Below are positions 12,019-25,065 of a stretch of DNA of 37,378 nucleotides, in pieces; positions within the stretch are counted from its first letter, which is position 1, and each line of letters begins with the position of its first letter. Position numbers and translations under genes: made by a program. The notes under the pieces were generated by a model that saw only the letters and a program-made list of their open reading frames with translations, made no database searches and was not told the DNA's origin. The stretch covers positions 81,637 through 119,014 of the forward strand of contig NW_003134843.1 in the NCBI RefSeq assembly GCF_000003605.2, in the 5' to 3' direction. The DNA is from Saccoglossus kowalevskii. Lineage: Eukaryota; Hemichordata; Enteropneusta; Harrimaniidae.

Positions 12019-12929
12019 CTGAAAAATAATCACAACAGAAAACAAAAATTAGTTTCAAATCTCGGTCTAGCACGCAATTATAATCTATCATGCTTAGTGA
12101 TGGGGTGAATCGGTAAAGGGCCGACGATCCTAATAAATCAGACATTCACAACTTAAAATATATCGCAGCGCACACAAACAACAAGGCTAAATGAGATAAA
12201 TACACGCACAGAAATGCCAGGTTTCGGTTCAGCTGTTGTTATCTGTCTTCAATATATGGCCTTCGTGGTTATTTTAGTAACTCGATTGAAGATCATGGAA
12301 AATAGCGTGTTTATGGTAAAATATCCGTTGAATAAATAGGTTCATGGCGCAAATGGCGAGGTACACGTTTACATGGATAATCTCTGGTCATATATACTAC
12401 CATTGTGAGAGAAACATGAACACATTGCGAGCATTTTAATATTCCCCTGCGACAGTCAGTCAGTGAATATTAAAAACAATATTACAGACATCTCCAGTGA
12501 AAAAATAATGAACACGATGGACAGGCCATAGACGAGCTAACCCTTTAAACATCGCACAGGCGCTTTTTGTTTTTAAACAGTCGTCGCTCTTAATCAACGG
12601 GGAATAACAGTCGGAGAAGTCAGGCTAGCGCGAGTTCGTGACTGACGCGTATTAATTCTTACCAATATAAAATTAAAAATATACACGTAGATAAAATCGA
12701 ATGTACCAAACGCTTGTTTCCCACGTTCGCTGGCAGAATGATATTATAGAATACTTACTGTTGGCGGAGTTGGCAGCGGTTGAAGGTACTCCGTATGGAG
12801 GATATGTTGAGATCGGGCACTAAGCATGTTGATAGCACGAATTGGAAGTCGCTTTGCTTGTCTATCCGGATCCGAGCGTGGTTTTTCTACGTTATTTTCC
12901 AATGGCTTCACCGGAGCAGAATTGCTCAT
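10519..12929 (-). CDS. NET-family zinc finger co-repressor (ZNF703/ZNF503, Noc/Elbow type), complete two-exon gene
   Basis: Joined exons 12929..12759 and 12018..10519 encode 556 residues. In order: a conserved N-terminal block with RLPIRAINMLSAR and EYLQPLP (about residues 22-54); the SPLALLAQTCSSIGKPDPP box (63-81); an FTPY motif (121-124) where relatives have FKPY, the reported Groucho-binding motif; a long Ser/Thr/Pro/Ala-rich region; a cysteine cluster CSDPYCKNC (339-347) plus CTQC (359-362), corresponding to the family's Buttonhead-like box; one atypical C2H2 finger with C425-x8-C434-x12-H447-x3-H451; and the family tail with ALRYHPY and FYSPYPY. These proteins act in the nucleus as transcriptional co-repressors in patterning. 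The wide CX8C spacing is typical of the family, so DNA binding is doubtful. ZNF703 and ZNF503 are vertebrate duplicates, so a single invertebrate gene should not be given either name. All diagnostic blocks are intact. Confidence 0.95.
12019..12758 (-). other. NET gene intron (740 bp)
   Basis: A phase-0 GT-AG intron separates the N-terminal block from the SP box. I see no repeat and no coding potential inside it. Confidence 0.85.
12759..12929 (-). CDS. NET gene coding exon 1 (57 residues)
   Basis: The exon opens at ATG 12929..12927 and ends after CCAACA at 12759, before a consensus GTAAGT donor (GT at 12758-12757), in phase 0. I chose this methionine because the protein then begins MSNSAPV, much like vertebrate ZNF703, and the conserved block starts about 20 residues later. 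The frame stays open upstream to another ATG at 13136, but the extra 69 residues are Cys-rich and match no part of the family, so they are probably 5' UTR. Confidence 0.9.
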
Positions 12930-13400
12930 GACCTGACAGCGCTGATCGCTAAGCAAGAATGTGCTGGTTTGCTCGAAACCACACAAGTTTTCTTGTGAAG
13001 CATGCCGCCCCTCCAGACAACACACAAAAACACAAATTTGCCGACAACACTTCAACTTCCAGCAGTGAATTACTGCTGAGATGAAAGCAGACTGCCGATA
13101 ACCAACCAATCGCGGCGGTGCACAGGTTGCATTCATTGATTGGTCAGAATGCTGACGTCGCTGTCAAACTGACGAGAAGGCGACAGCTCCTCATCATTTT
13201 ATCACACCCCACTCATTATCATCACCCAATCAGTGAAGAACATCTTGAATGTATTTTGGCACTCTTCCAGGCAGTGATCAAAAAGCGTAATCAATCATTC
13301 CAACGTGATGGCTGTCAATCGCGTCTGATTTATGTCACCCTTTGTAGGCGATTACATGGCTAGGGTAATTTGAAAAAGTTTTCTGAAAAGGCCAGTGAAT
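12930..13400 (-). promoter_or_regulatory. Likely promoter-proximal and 5' UTR region of the NET gene
   Basis: This sequence lies directly upstream of the start codon. CCAAT motifs occur on both strands (near 13107, 13138 and 13223), with a CRE-like TGACGTCG near 13152. No clear TATA box at a suitable distance was found. The transcription start is not visible. Confidence 0.3.
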
Positions 13401-16400
13401 TGCCGAAAGTAAATCGGTCTGTGTGAGCTCAATTTGTCCGACAACAAAGGGAGTCCCGCTAACTGCAGTATGCCACACTTAGCGTTGTATTTATTGATGT
13501 GGAGCTGCATTTAGGCAAACACGGCACTGAAGGTTAGAGTGTTTTGTGTGGAGAAGGCTCTTGGCGTATTATATGTACGATGTCGGAAAACTTCAAAGCT
13601 TCACCGCCCTATCGAGATCCTTATCTTTTATCAATCAATCAATCTGCGGCAAGCTGGGGTGTTTGAAAACAGACACCGATTGACGTACTGAAAGAAGTGA
13701 CAAGACTATGTTGACAGCTTCGGCAGACAAGCGGCGAACTTCAAAGCACCCCGGCCTGAGATGTCTATCTGCGGCAATAAATACGGGCCTGTTTTTTATC
13801 TACTCGATGACTGTGTCAGATAAAACCATTGCAACGTAAACTTTATATTTTGTCAAGTGTCCACAAAATGGGAGTGACTTTGACGGGTACGTCTTTGCTC
13901 CCTGTCAATTGATGAGTGATGGCAAAGCGGTAAAACCGTCAAGAGACACCTTTCAGAAAGCAGTAAAAAAAATATTAGCCCGCCGCCGGAAGTTTTCTGT
14001 AGGTGGAAATGATCTATGTTTTTGTTTATTTATTTATTTGATAGGTAATTTTCAGAAAAATTATAGACCCATTTATTTTCACAACACAAGGCAAGTATTG
14101 CAATTTTTAAGGGCACTACGTGGGGCCACACCGGATTTAGTAAGAGGGGTCAGGTCCTTGGTGTCTACAAAGGCCATATGAACATAGAAAGCACATCACG
14201 AGCGTGCCACCCTAGAGCCGTGAGTGTACATTCGAAGGCGATTTTGGAGAGCGCGGCATTCTGTATTCGGTGAGCGATTAAAGAGATAGCGAAAAAAACA
14301 TCGGTGTGGCTCTGATATTCAAAAAACACAGCAGTGTGGCGGGTTACAGCTGCCGCCTTATCGGTATTATACTGGGGAAAAAAGATTGAATTTCATGATA
14401 ATTGGTGGCGGCGATGTTGTGAGGCAAAGCCAGTTGTAAGAAAGCTTGCTTTACAATGGTTACGCGGAGAAAAGAGTAGAGGCCCTTGAATCGGGCTCAC
14501 GTCAGAAACACATAATAGGAGCGAGTAGCTGGCGTGATGATAGATTCGCTATAATGTCGGCATCAATCAAAGGCAGGCCAATTCAATCAGCGCACTCTAC
14601 GGATCTCTCTTCACGTTCCCCCTTGCGGAAATCCATTTGTGAAAGATCTAGCGCTCTCAGAGGGGCGAAATGTAGCCAACAGAAAACACTTTGACGAGCT
14701 GGAAATTCGTGCCTGAAAGGGGGCAAATTGCACTAATAAGCCAGATAGACAGCGCCAAAAACAACAATTAACGGCCCTCCCTGAAAGACTGAAGAGTGTT
14801 GGCAAATTGTTTTGTTGCTCAGACAGCTATAGTGGGGAGTATTTCTTTGAAGTCGCCGCTCGGCGGTGTGCTATGAAAACGACGTAGTAAACTAACGTCA
14901 ATCAAAACCGTCAACGTGGACAATAAGATTATTACCCATGTACGCCCATACTATTTATGTGCCAGTATTACGGCTGGGGCTTTCACGCCATGGTTCCTGC
15001 CTGGACAATGGCCACAATCCCAACTCAGTATTTTTGTTATGGGAAGGGGAAACATAATCGAACCTGTGACACTGGCAACAAATACATATAGTGCGGAGAC
15101 TCTTTGAGTGTGGTGAGCGATCAGCGCGTATATGTGGAATATACATCAAGTAAGCTGACTGACAAGCAAAGAGTCACGTTGGCAGATCACCAATCGTCAA
15201 CAGTCTTCCAGGCAGTTATTGCGTATGTTTTATTTTACTTCCCCTTTCCTAGTAAAAAAAAAATGTTATGCTTGGCCGGATGTGAACTGTCCTGTCGTTA
15301 ACTTCGCGATGATTTATCGCCAATTGGACTTTATCGTAGCTGTCACGAGGTGACCGATTACCTGTTTTCATTAGCGCAGGACAACGCCCTCTCAGGATCA
15401 TTTGAAGACAGGGGTCAGCTTGAAAGTGTTGTGTTTGACATCGGCGGCCGCTTTGATGGCGACACCACCCATATATCTGCCATCGACTCAGATGATGTAA
15501 ACACACAGGCATTTTTTGCATGTACTTGCCAAAACCGTCAATCTTTTACCCGACAGTTGACACCAACGTGTAGACTTTCTCATGACTCAGTCGACATCAG
15601 TCATGCTGGCTATTATCTACGCGTTTTCACCACGCTGCCACAAATCAAAATTCACCACAGACTGGTTACCACTATTTAAAAAAAAAAAAAACATTTTTTC
15701 AAGAACACACTTTAAAGGTAAATAAATAAATCTATTTCAATCTCATACATGTAATATGTCTGGAAATGATAGAATAAACTTATAATTACGGAAATGTACA
15801 CCGGGGAGAGCTACGTTTGTAACAATCAGTTGGTTTGCGCATGCGCCCAAGACTCCAATGATGACTGAATATAATATATATATATATATGAAATACAGTA
15901 TACTTTCTTCAATAATAAAACACAATATGGTATATGCTTTATTAGTTATAGAATTCCCTTTGTTTATGCAGCCAATTTTTAGTATATTTCTTCAAACAAG
16001 CCTCATTCTTTAGCCGAATTTTCGTCTTTATATGTACCATGGTCAGCCGTGTTTTTACTGATATTGTGTTTCAAGGGACCTAAAATCGTTCGGACAAGTG
16101 ACGTTTCTTGTATTGGAGAACAGACATAATGCTCTTTTAAAACTGTTGCGATTCTTTAAAAAAAGAACTCTCGCATGCACTGATTACATTCAACTTACAA
16201 TTTTTTTCTCTTATTGTGAGAAGTTCTTCGAGACCGATGTCAATCATGCTGGCTTGCGCGATTAGTGTAAGATAGAGGACCCAATTAAAATCTGTGTAGC
16301 TTAAACCCTGTTATAAAAGTGGTGAAACAACTGTCCGGATTGGCCTATGAATCAGCACGGAGTTTCTCGAGCCGCCGCTATTTTTAGTAACCGCGATCGA

Positions 16401-17270
16401 CCATTGAGGGCTCGCACCTGACGTACGAGGGGGATGAGGGTAGTGTAAAGGTGGACACGCCTATGCCATACACGCGCAGCATCCGTATATACAACCATTT
16501 AATCTCTACTCGTGTCGGTGACAATTATACAGAGTAGAAGAAAATTATAACCAATAAACATGGAACTAACCCAAATAAACCCAATTCATCACTGACAATT
16601 TAGTGGCTCCAGAGCGATCATCCAGATTTGTTCTAAATGAGAAAAAAACAGCAGGTATTCGCATCAACCATAGTTTGTGTTATACGTTTTCCCGCCAAAA
16701 TAGTCTAGCTAGATTTATCGCTAAAATGTTCTCATAGACCATAGTCTATATGATGTCGTCACATGTTCATAAATCCAAACACATCGCAGTACTCCCATTT
16801 GTCTCTGCGCTATTACGATAAAACCTGTGTTCACTTACTGTTACTTACTTTTTTGCACGGAGATCCGCACCATTTTAATCCAACTGCATTTGACAAAACA
16901 TTCTCAAATAATATCAGACGTTATATCTATATACTGCTATAAAACCGATTATTTAGCGAAGGCATATCATGAAAATGATCCCGAATTGGGGACGCCCACT
17001 TAAAAAAAATAATAATAAAAAAAACACCATGGAAAATCACTATTTGAAGCGAATCTGAGAAACTGATTAAAATGTCATCAATATATATTTAAATGAATTT
17101 ACCAATGCCCCCATTTATTGCCATCCATGATCATATTGAATATTTGACGCGAAGCTGGGCTTTTAAAATTCGAAATAAACACACAGTAGACGGCAAACCC
17201 TGATATCTACTGGGGAATTCTCTATAATAGCCACGGCTTTTCTTCAATACGCAGCAGGGAAAAGGGGCTT
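13401..17270. other. Gene-free upstream region of the NET gene, candidate regulatory DNA
   Basis: No exon passes inspection. The sequence is less AT-rich than the flanks in parts (for example 14430-14900) and has TCF-like (ATCAAAGG near 14566) and homeodomain-like (CAATTAA) motifs. An enhancer role is inferred from position beside a developmental gene. Conservation cannot be assessed here. Confidence 0.3.
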
Positions 17271-17279
17271 TCTTGTTTT

Positions 17280-17330
17280 GGCGGCGTTTATATATATACG
17301 GAGCTGGCAGAAAAGCCTCGCCGACTCCTA
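17280..17330. promoter_or_regulatory. Possible TATA-type promoter
   Basis: TTTATATATATACGG (about 17287-17301) sits between GC-richer flanks. The TATA core reads almost equally well on both strands. It could drive a plus-strand noncoding transcript or a distal upstream exon of the NET gene. No downstream coding exon was found. Confidence 0.25.
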
Positions 17331-20300
17331 ATCAAGCAAAGCAATTTGGATTGCTGTTAGCAAATACACTGCACCCACCGGGGGAGCGGCGTAAGGAAAC
17401 GCACTTGTAAATATTCTAGCACTGGCAGGGTGCGTGATCGGCAGCTTTGTACTCGGTCGGTTTTCCCAGCGTGAGCGTATCCAACCGATCTAGACAAAAC
17501 TAACTCGCCGCGTGTTTGTTATATCGATTTAGTTTTTGCCAGAGAGCCGATCCGGCTGAGATTGTCTGCGAGTTCAAACCAGAAATTAGCGTGGGCTCAC
17601 ACACGAAATGAATGTGAATTTCACAAACCGCTGAGTTCAAAATCTCGATATATTACGCCCAGAAGAAGAAAAAAATATAGCTAGCACAAACTTGTTGAGA
17701 AAAAAAAATGGAAAACTGACATATATACACACAGAAAAAACCGCCGCCTTTTCCTTTCTTCTTTTCTGAGGTTTTGTTTTTTCAAACAATATAAATCGAA
17801 CCAGACAATCACCTCGTTATACGGAACAAATTTGTCCAAACCGAATCTCGTCCTCCGCAACTCAAGGCCATTGTCGTAACTGGGGAATTCAGCATAACAA
17901 TAGTGATTAGCTGTTGCGTCACGGTGTGTCTTTTTTTAATCTGTTTTAAATAGGCGGAAGAATTCCGTTCGATCTTGTTAATTTTCACACTTCGTTACTA
18001 AAGTCAATCAAGGCCTCATCATTTGACACGTTGGGTTTCCGGTTTCTGATTATCTCTAACGGCAGGTCATGCATAACGGTTTTGCAAATATGGTAGCAAT
18101 GCGACAGCGGGCTTGGCTTCGTGATACAATGTTGGCAAACCACGACACTGGGCGAGAGAAAAAGCCGCGTCGAGGGAGAGCAGGACGGAGGAGCGCGATC
18201 GATTGGGGACAGAGCAATCATACTGCTAACATGGTACACATAGAAATTCTTTACCGCAGTTAGCTATTCCGTGTGATACGCCCAAGTTATATCTAAATAT
18301 AGGATTGTTGTTATTGTATGTTTTCAACTCTTTAAAACCCATTGAACATGGATCAATGTCACACACATGTTAATATCGTTATATAAGTTTATGTGTTGAT
18401 GGGGATTTTGATACTTTTGTCGGAACGCACAGACGAGTCGGGAAATTGTTTTTTTTTTTCGACATGTCATTAACAGGGGTGTTCGATTCCAATGGTATCC
18501 CAGGCAGTGTACATGCCACACGATCGCACTGCGTTTTTTTTTCTTCAAATAATTCGCATTGGAAAAAACAACACTACCAGAATGTTAGAAATTATGAAGC
18601 CAGTCAAGATAACGTACGGGGAGTTTTGACAGATTCGGTAAAACGCGGGTGGTCTCACAATCATTTTTTCGCACTGTCTGCTTTTATCTCGGTTCTATGG
18701 AACCCACCACTGTGTGCGCATACCGCTCATATTTGTACGGTGCAAGCTCCTGTCAACTTTCACGGCACGATATTAGCTGTGTTATTTTGCCCACAGGCTT
18801 CTGGTGACTTCACAGAGAAAAGCCGGCTGATTAGCATGCGACTCCCCACACAGTCCATCAAGCTTACAGACAGCGTAGATTTACCACAGCGTGTACTATC
18901 TTGGAAAGTAACAGCTACAGGGGCGTGGCACTAACGGGGCATTTAACAATAACAAACTTTATACTGACGGAACTGCGTTTTTTTCTCTCATCAGATGACT
19001 GCCGAATATTCCAACTTCGAGCTTCAATCCCCCGGGACGCCCTTTACCACGAAAGATTGGACGAAATGACCCAAGGCACGGAGCACTCAGGGACTTTCTA
19101 ACCTCTCAAACTAACCGTGTCTTAATTCCATGTCGAATTTCAATGATTTGGATATCCAATTGTAGAAAATTGCTACAGGCTAGTTTTTTCTCTTATTTGT
19201 GATTGAATCTATGCCATCCCACCATTACGGACTCCTACTAGGGCGCTTTTCGCTTTCTTTATCTCGCTGCTTGAGTTACCCTGAAATGATCAGTATCGTC
19301 GCCAGAGCTTGACTCGAATTGGAAATACTCAATGTAGGAAGGCATGGGTAACCGTAGATCGCCAAAAACAACCTGACTGCAATGAAGTTACGTTGAAACA
19401 TTGAGTTGACACTATACCACACATCATTCATGTGTATCAGATATACTCAGAAATAAATGTCTTATTTGGCAACTGCGTATACACGATTCGCCCATATATC
19501 TGAACATTCTGTATGTTGACAAGATCCCTGTGTCGCTTCTTACACGGGCAATGGTGTCGATGCAAGATTTTTGCCTACGCTGTCCGACTGCCCAGATAGG
19601 GGAGGGAATGGAACAGGAAGGGATGGCGCAGGCTTTTTCACTGCCATGCTGACTGATATTGCATGAGAATGTGTCGCCAGCTGGCAGCATGAGTGGTACG
19701 TACCGTTAGGTTGTTTTCCGATAAATATTTTCGAACGGGATTTGGATGTAAAATAAAACGAGATTAACGCATGTATGCACGAGATTATTTGTAGTAGGGT
19801 AGCTTAAAATATATACTCAAACGTGAACATGATGTGTTGGGTGCTTGTATACAATGTTTAGGAGAAATATCTCAGAAAAAATCAGGGCAAAAATGTCACA
19901 GGAAAAAAATCACAAACCATCACAATCAGTAGAAAGAAATAATCTCGCCCCATTATAACAATTAATTTTAAAATGTGTGTGAAATAAATATGTAAACCAG
20001 GTTTACGAATTCAAAAAAATACCGTTTGAAAAGAACAAGTACATGAGTGTCGGTGAACAACATGGATGCGAGGTTTGGTATAGGTCGCCATTTTGAATAT
20101 CACGCTGGTAAATAATAATTATTTTAACAATATTCAAACCATTCCGACACTTAACTCAAACGCTTGCAATGTACGGACACCTAATAACCCTAACCCTAAT
20201 TTCTACAAGAAAACTGAAGTTTTGCACTCATGTTCTATGCATTGAAAATGCAGTTCCTATAACAAGACTATCACGCACATCTATACAGCAACAACACCAA

Positions 20301-20892
20301 CGTCCATGGCATTTCAAATTTATCTAAAATTATGGTATCTAAGCATTTTAACCCGAATGACATTGGAACATATCAATTATCGACATACTTTTTTTGTTTT
20401 CCATTAAACACTTAAATGAACTGAAAATTTCCGCAACCTGACCCACTACTAGTCTAATTTTTCCGCGACTGATTTTACCGCGACCTTTTTGCTATGATTA
20501 TGTACGAGGTTTTTTAACCTTGCACCGCCTATGCAAGATAATATTTTTTTCGACATCTGAATTTCATAATGCAATTTAAATCCGGCGTCGAGCTCAAGGT
20601 AACCAAATAGGCAAACCCGGTGTCCCTAATCTCTTACGCATATGCTCGGGGCATCATACACGCATTTAGCATCGATGTTGATACCGTTAGGAATTAAAAA
20701 CTGTGGCTATTGAGGGTTGCGTCAGAAATTGTCGTTCGGCACACCAAATGTGACTGAAACCAACCCACAAAGCACGTTGTAGACCAAAGTAGACATCTTC
20801 TTGGTAACTGAACTCTGATCAAAGCGTCTCCGTCGGCACCACTCGCTGGGTTCTAACACACACACCAATCAATGTGAAGCCATTTATTTTTA
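17331..20892. other. Non-genic stretch
   Basis: The longest frame, 18446..18934 (162 codons), has no recognisable domain. A two-copy telomere-like motif (CCCTAA) lies at 20188-20199. Confidence 0.5.
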
Positions 20893-21060
20893 TGTTTTAA
20901 GGAATTTCACGAACTTGGCAGGGAAACAGTGAGTTCTATTGTTATTTGACACGTTCACGTGGATTTAATTTAGCGGATTTTACTTATTAAGAAAAATAGC
21001 GACGTTGAAAACCACTGAACAACCAATGCTCTAACAGTACAAAACAAACTGACCACGCAT
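20893..21060. repeat. Dispersed repeat, copy 1
   Basis: It aligns with 27217-27392. The core 20939-20983 shares GATTTAATTTAGCGGATTTT and flanking sequence, and similarity fades outward. This is probably a relic of a transposable element, although no termini are visible. Confidence 0.7.
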
Positions 21061-22834
21061 TTTTACAGTTGCCTACAGTTGTGTTTTCTACATACTATAA
21101 TTTTTGACATCGTTACCCTAATGCGCAATTCGGCAGTCACTATGCCCGTTGTCCGGGTTGTCATGTCGATTTCATGCAAAAAAACAAACAAACACAAAAT
21201 GCTTTTACACATTTCCGAGACGTGTTGTTTTTATTCCGTGTTGGTACTTGGAAACGTATACAAGGTGACATGTTATTTTTTTCACTGCTTATTCGTTTAA
21301 TTTTTAGCGTTCATATTTTGACGAGACGTATCAAATATTTGCAACTATACATGCGGGAATGTGAAATACAATTTACAGAGACCACAGTCAGGCCAAGACT
21401 ACTCTGGAAGACTTGGGCGAGAACCGCACACCCCGCCGTACACACGGCAAGCGAGGGATTTATACAAAATACAATTTTTCACGCAAGGAAGCAAGGGATC
21501 TTTCTAATCTGCGCCGTTTTTTATCCGGGTTATCCGACACGCAACTGGAGAAAGACACCAGATTGTCTGCAGTCTACATTCGCATTTAAAACCATCCTCC
21601 GGCGATATGTCTCTCATAACACAAACAACGAAAGTAAATTGCGCCCCACTAAAGAAAAAAACGTATTGATGTTTTAAGACTACAGAGGGCGCACTGGCAC
21701 CACACACGTCCCAACTTTCATCAAGTGACATTCTGGACAGTTGAATACACGTTTAAATTTCCGCATTGGAAACCATCAAATACTTCGCATAATAGTCCTA
21801 ATACATCAGAAAAGCTCCATGAATTCTTAAAATACACGATCAGTGGTCAGCTTCCGCTGACAGTATCGGCACACATCGTAGATTTTCAGAAAGCGCCGTT
21901 ACAGATGAACATGAATTAAAACATGTAATTTTTAATACTGTTGAAAGGTGCTGTATGTTAATAAATACATTATATTATGATTTGTCATGAACCGAAAACG
22001 CTGTTCTTTTAGCATACAGCTGAGTATTCGTTGATGGAGCAATGGAATTCTCTGATACACTTGCAATGTTTTGGGAGGTACAAAACGCATGCACATGCGC
22101 ATATTACTGCGCATGCGCAGTGGTATTTTTCAATTTCAACGGCCGAATACTATAATGAAGGCTGCAAAATTCATGTTTTAAGTTTACGATAAATTGATTC
22201 ATCAAAATAAAAAATGTCAATGTCCAATTGAAATGTAACTTTTAATATAAGTTAATAAACCGATGCATGAACACTTTCAAATATATTAACGTGTAAATTT
22301 GAGCAATGAGGTTGAATGAATAAAAACAGTTTAATATTTGTCCTGCATTCTATGATTCGCTTGTTGCATTTTGAATGTTGTAGTTCTCTTTCACCATACT
22401 ACACATACATAATAAATGTATTATTATCTGCCATGCTATTGCATGTGAAGCGCGATATTGATCACGACGCGACCACCGCCCTTTAAAGGGCTAATATAGC
22501 CGCAGCTCTGCAGCCATTGGTTTTTCGCGGGGGTGATATTAAAACCCGGGAGTTACGTACACCGTACAAGCCTAAACGGATAACTGAAACAAACCCGGAT
22601 AGATCTGGAACTCACAAAATACAAAAAGGTGGCGACGACCATGATCTTTAAGCCCCTCGCAAATCTTTTTGTACTCTAAATGGGTCATTTTTTTGGTAAA
22701 TGTTTGTACGCATTTAGAGGCTAAAACGAACAACTAACCAAGGCTTGGCATTTAATACACTGCTGAGCAGTCCCCTAAAGGAGATCAGATCAATCGCCGG
22801 AAGAATCATATGACGTCTTACCTTCGCATCAAAT
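21061..22834. other. Non-genic stretch
   Basis: No exon recognised. An alternating purine-pyrimidine GCATGC/GCGC-rich segment lies at about 22086-22120. Confidence 0.5.
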
Positions 22835-22838
22835 TTAA

Positions 22839-23389
22839 GGTAGAAGCCTACTAATAAATTAAAAACCCAGAATTAATCATTTTGCAATGAATTATACGCC
22901 AAGGCAATATAAGGATATTGACCTAAAAAAAGTTGGGGTCACCAGCCTTTGTTTCGAGAAATTGATGGTTGTATTTTAGTGGAAAGTCGCCGTTTTGACA
23001 CTATTATAACACTTTTACCACAGGTTCCTATGGCAGAGATATTATGCAAAATCTCAAAATCTAGCCAGGTGACATAGGCTGAAAAAATCATATATTGTTT
23101 ATGATGGAGTACTTTTTGTTGTTCTGAATTATTTAAAAAATCTGGGTTTTAGAAAGTGTCAAAAAATGAAATTTTTCTTTAACATTGTGTTCTATGGAAT
23201 TGTTCTAAAAATAGCAATTTTCAAGAAATATTAGGACACGTTTCTCAAAAAGCTTAACTGTAACACACAAAATAATGTCATTTCATTGTACCATGAGACA
23301 TTAGCTTCATGATTGTACATAATAAACTAATTAACATTGTCACGTGATTTATGACCAATTTTGTCAAGAATTATGACTAAGCTTCTACC
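22839..23389. mobile_element. TTAA-flanked non-autonomous element (551 bp)
   Basis: TTAA occurs directly outside both ends (22835-22838 and 23390-23393). The inverted ends share GGTAGAAGC perfectly, then about ten more partly matching bases. TTAA duplication is the hallmark of piggyBac-type insertion, although these ends lack the usual CCC start, so the superfamily is uncertain. No coding frame. Confidence 0.6.
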
Positions 23390-23393
23390 TTAA

Positions 23394-25065
23394 ACAAAAT
23401 TACTGAAAAACTCGTCCACGAAATGACACGTGGGAACCTAGACAGTCCTTATTTCGGACAGTCTGTCGAGATTAAGGGGTTAAAAAAAACTAATTGTTTC
23501 GCCACACTGTCTACCTAAGGCCTCCACGACGGAGTAGTCGATATGAATGGTATAACGGCGTCAGCAGTGATGATGTGTTAAAACAGATAAGCTCGCGGCA
23601 AACAATAACATGCACGAATTATGTTACGTATTTCGATACATGTTGTATAAAAATAGGTGCACTTTTGCTAGGGGTTAAATATTAATATGCGATTATTCAC
23701 TGAAAATGTAGTTATAGATACAAAGAGGATTTCTGTTTTAAACATGGAAGAGCGCATTTCAATTAATCCTGCCGTTTTTTTTTTCAGTCAATGTTTTTTG
23801 GCAAACATTTTCTATAATGTCAATACGTGGACGCTGACACAATTTGACGTGAATGGTTTTGACAAATGATTTTTTTGATTGACGCTGATGGGTGGTAAAC
23901 AGGTTAAGCTTCGAGACAGATGACAAACATGAACAATAGGGTAGGGTTATTAGAGATGAGGAATCGGCGTACATGTCTGGGATGCGTATATGCATGTTGT
24001 CATTCGCTGAGACACGCAGATGATTCAACAAATCACTGACAAACAATAACGGAAACGCAATAACGCGAACACTCTTTTATTTACAGTTTTCGTTTTACTT
24101 AGTTCTCAACAAATTATTCAAGGTTTCCCGAACGTGGCTGAGTTCGAAGTGAATGCGTGGGTCTTTTCGTGCGATAACATGTTCTATAGTCCATGTATTG
24201 GCATAGGGCAAAATACTGAAACAAATAAGACCATACCCCCCCCCATTTTTTTATTTTTCAAAATGTAGTTCATGAAACATTGTTTCATTACCCAGGGTTC
24301 AAAAGAACCGCAAGTTGTTGTTTTTTTAATTGAACGGACCGTTTTTTTTCCTCATAGAGACACATGTATTAACTCCGTAACCACATCGGTAATTTATCAC
24401 ATTTATCTAAAAAAAATAGATACATGTCCCTAATTAACATTTTTCACATGACCTTGTATAGCAATAAGCAATTTATTTGCAAAATATAAAAATAATAATC
24501 CAACAACTTTTCTGGAACTTTATTTATGTGACGTCATATCTTCAGTTGCGAAAACCGGTTCTTGCCAACCATTCACTGCCACGCACGCACGCAGAAAGTA
24601 AACACGTGTCGCGGCCTATACCAATTATTGCACTCAACATTGTCAGTTTATGCATATTTGCCGCGATATACCTGATGACGTCACAAAATATGTTTAAATA
24701 TGGCACATTACACAAAAAAGAAGAATGGCAATTTAAAAATTGACAATTATATTTTATTTTTAGTTAGTGTTTTCTGGGATAAATACTGTACATATTTAAA
24801 TAATAAACTATTCAATTTTGTACAAATTCATAGATAAGAAGTTGTCTATTCCAGAGACACTCAGGAAAACAGGATACTGGACAATTGTTAGCCAAAGAAG
24901 ATGCAGTTTTGTTGGCACATAAACTAGGAGAACAAATTAAAGTTTGAAAACGCTGATTTGATTGTCATTTTGATGTTAAATTTTGGACCAAATGTACAAA
25001 TTTTAACCATTCGGTTTTCGAAATTTGATAATTTATGTGCATTTATGAGAACAAAATTTTGCAAA
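23394..25065. other. Non-genic stretch
   Basis: No recognised exon. Two perfect CRE palindromes (24529-24536 and 24676-24683) lie 147 bp apart. Confidence 0.5.

Noticed and set aside
11189-12022. Plus-strand frames opposite NET exon 2
   Set aside because: Antisense shadows of a strongly conserved coding exon.
12930-13136. N-terminal extension of the NET protein from an upstream ATG
   Set aside because: The extra 69 residues do not resemble any family member, and the downstream methionine gives the family-like start.
15350-15679. 109-codon plus-strand frame near the NET gene
   Set aside because: No domain recognised and no supporting exon signals.
18446-18934. 162-codon plus-strand frame, followed by an overlapping 66-codon frame
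   Set aside because: No recognisable motif and atypical composition. Likely a chance open frame.
20188-20199. Interstitial telomere
   Set aside because: Only two CCCTAA copies, too short to distinguish from chance.
21174-21677. 167-codon plus-strand frame
   Set aside because: No family resemblance, and an arbitrary start within an A-rich run. Treated as chance.
24477-24743. 88-codon plus-strand frame with a hydrophobic segment
   Set aside because: No homolog recognised, and AT-rich sequence easily yields hydrophobic frames.
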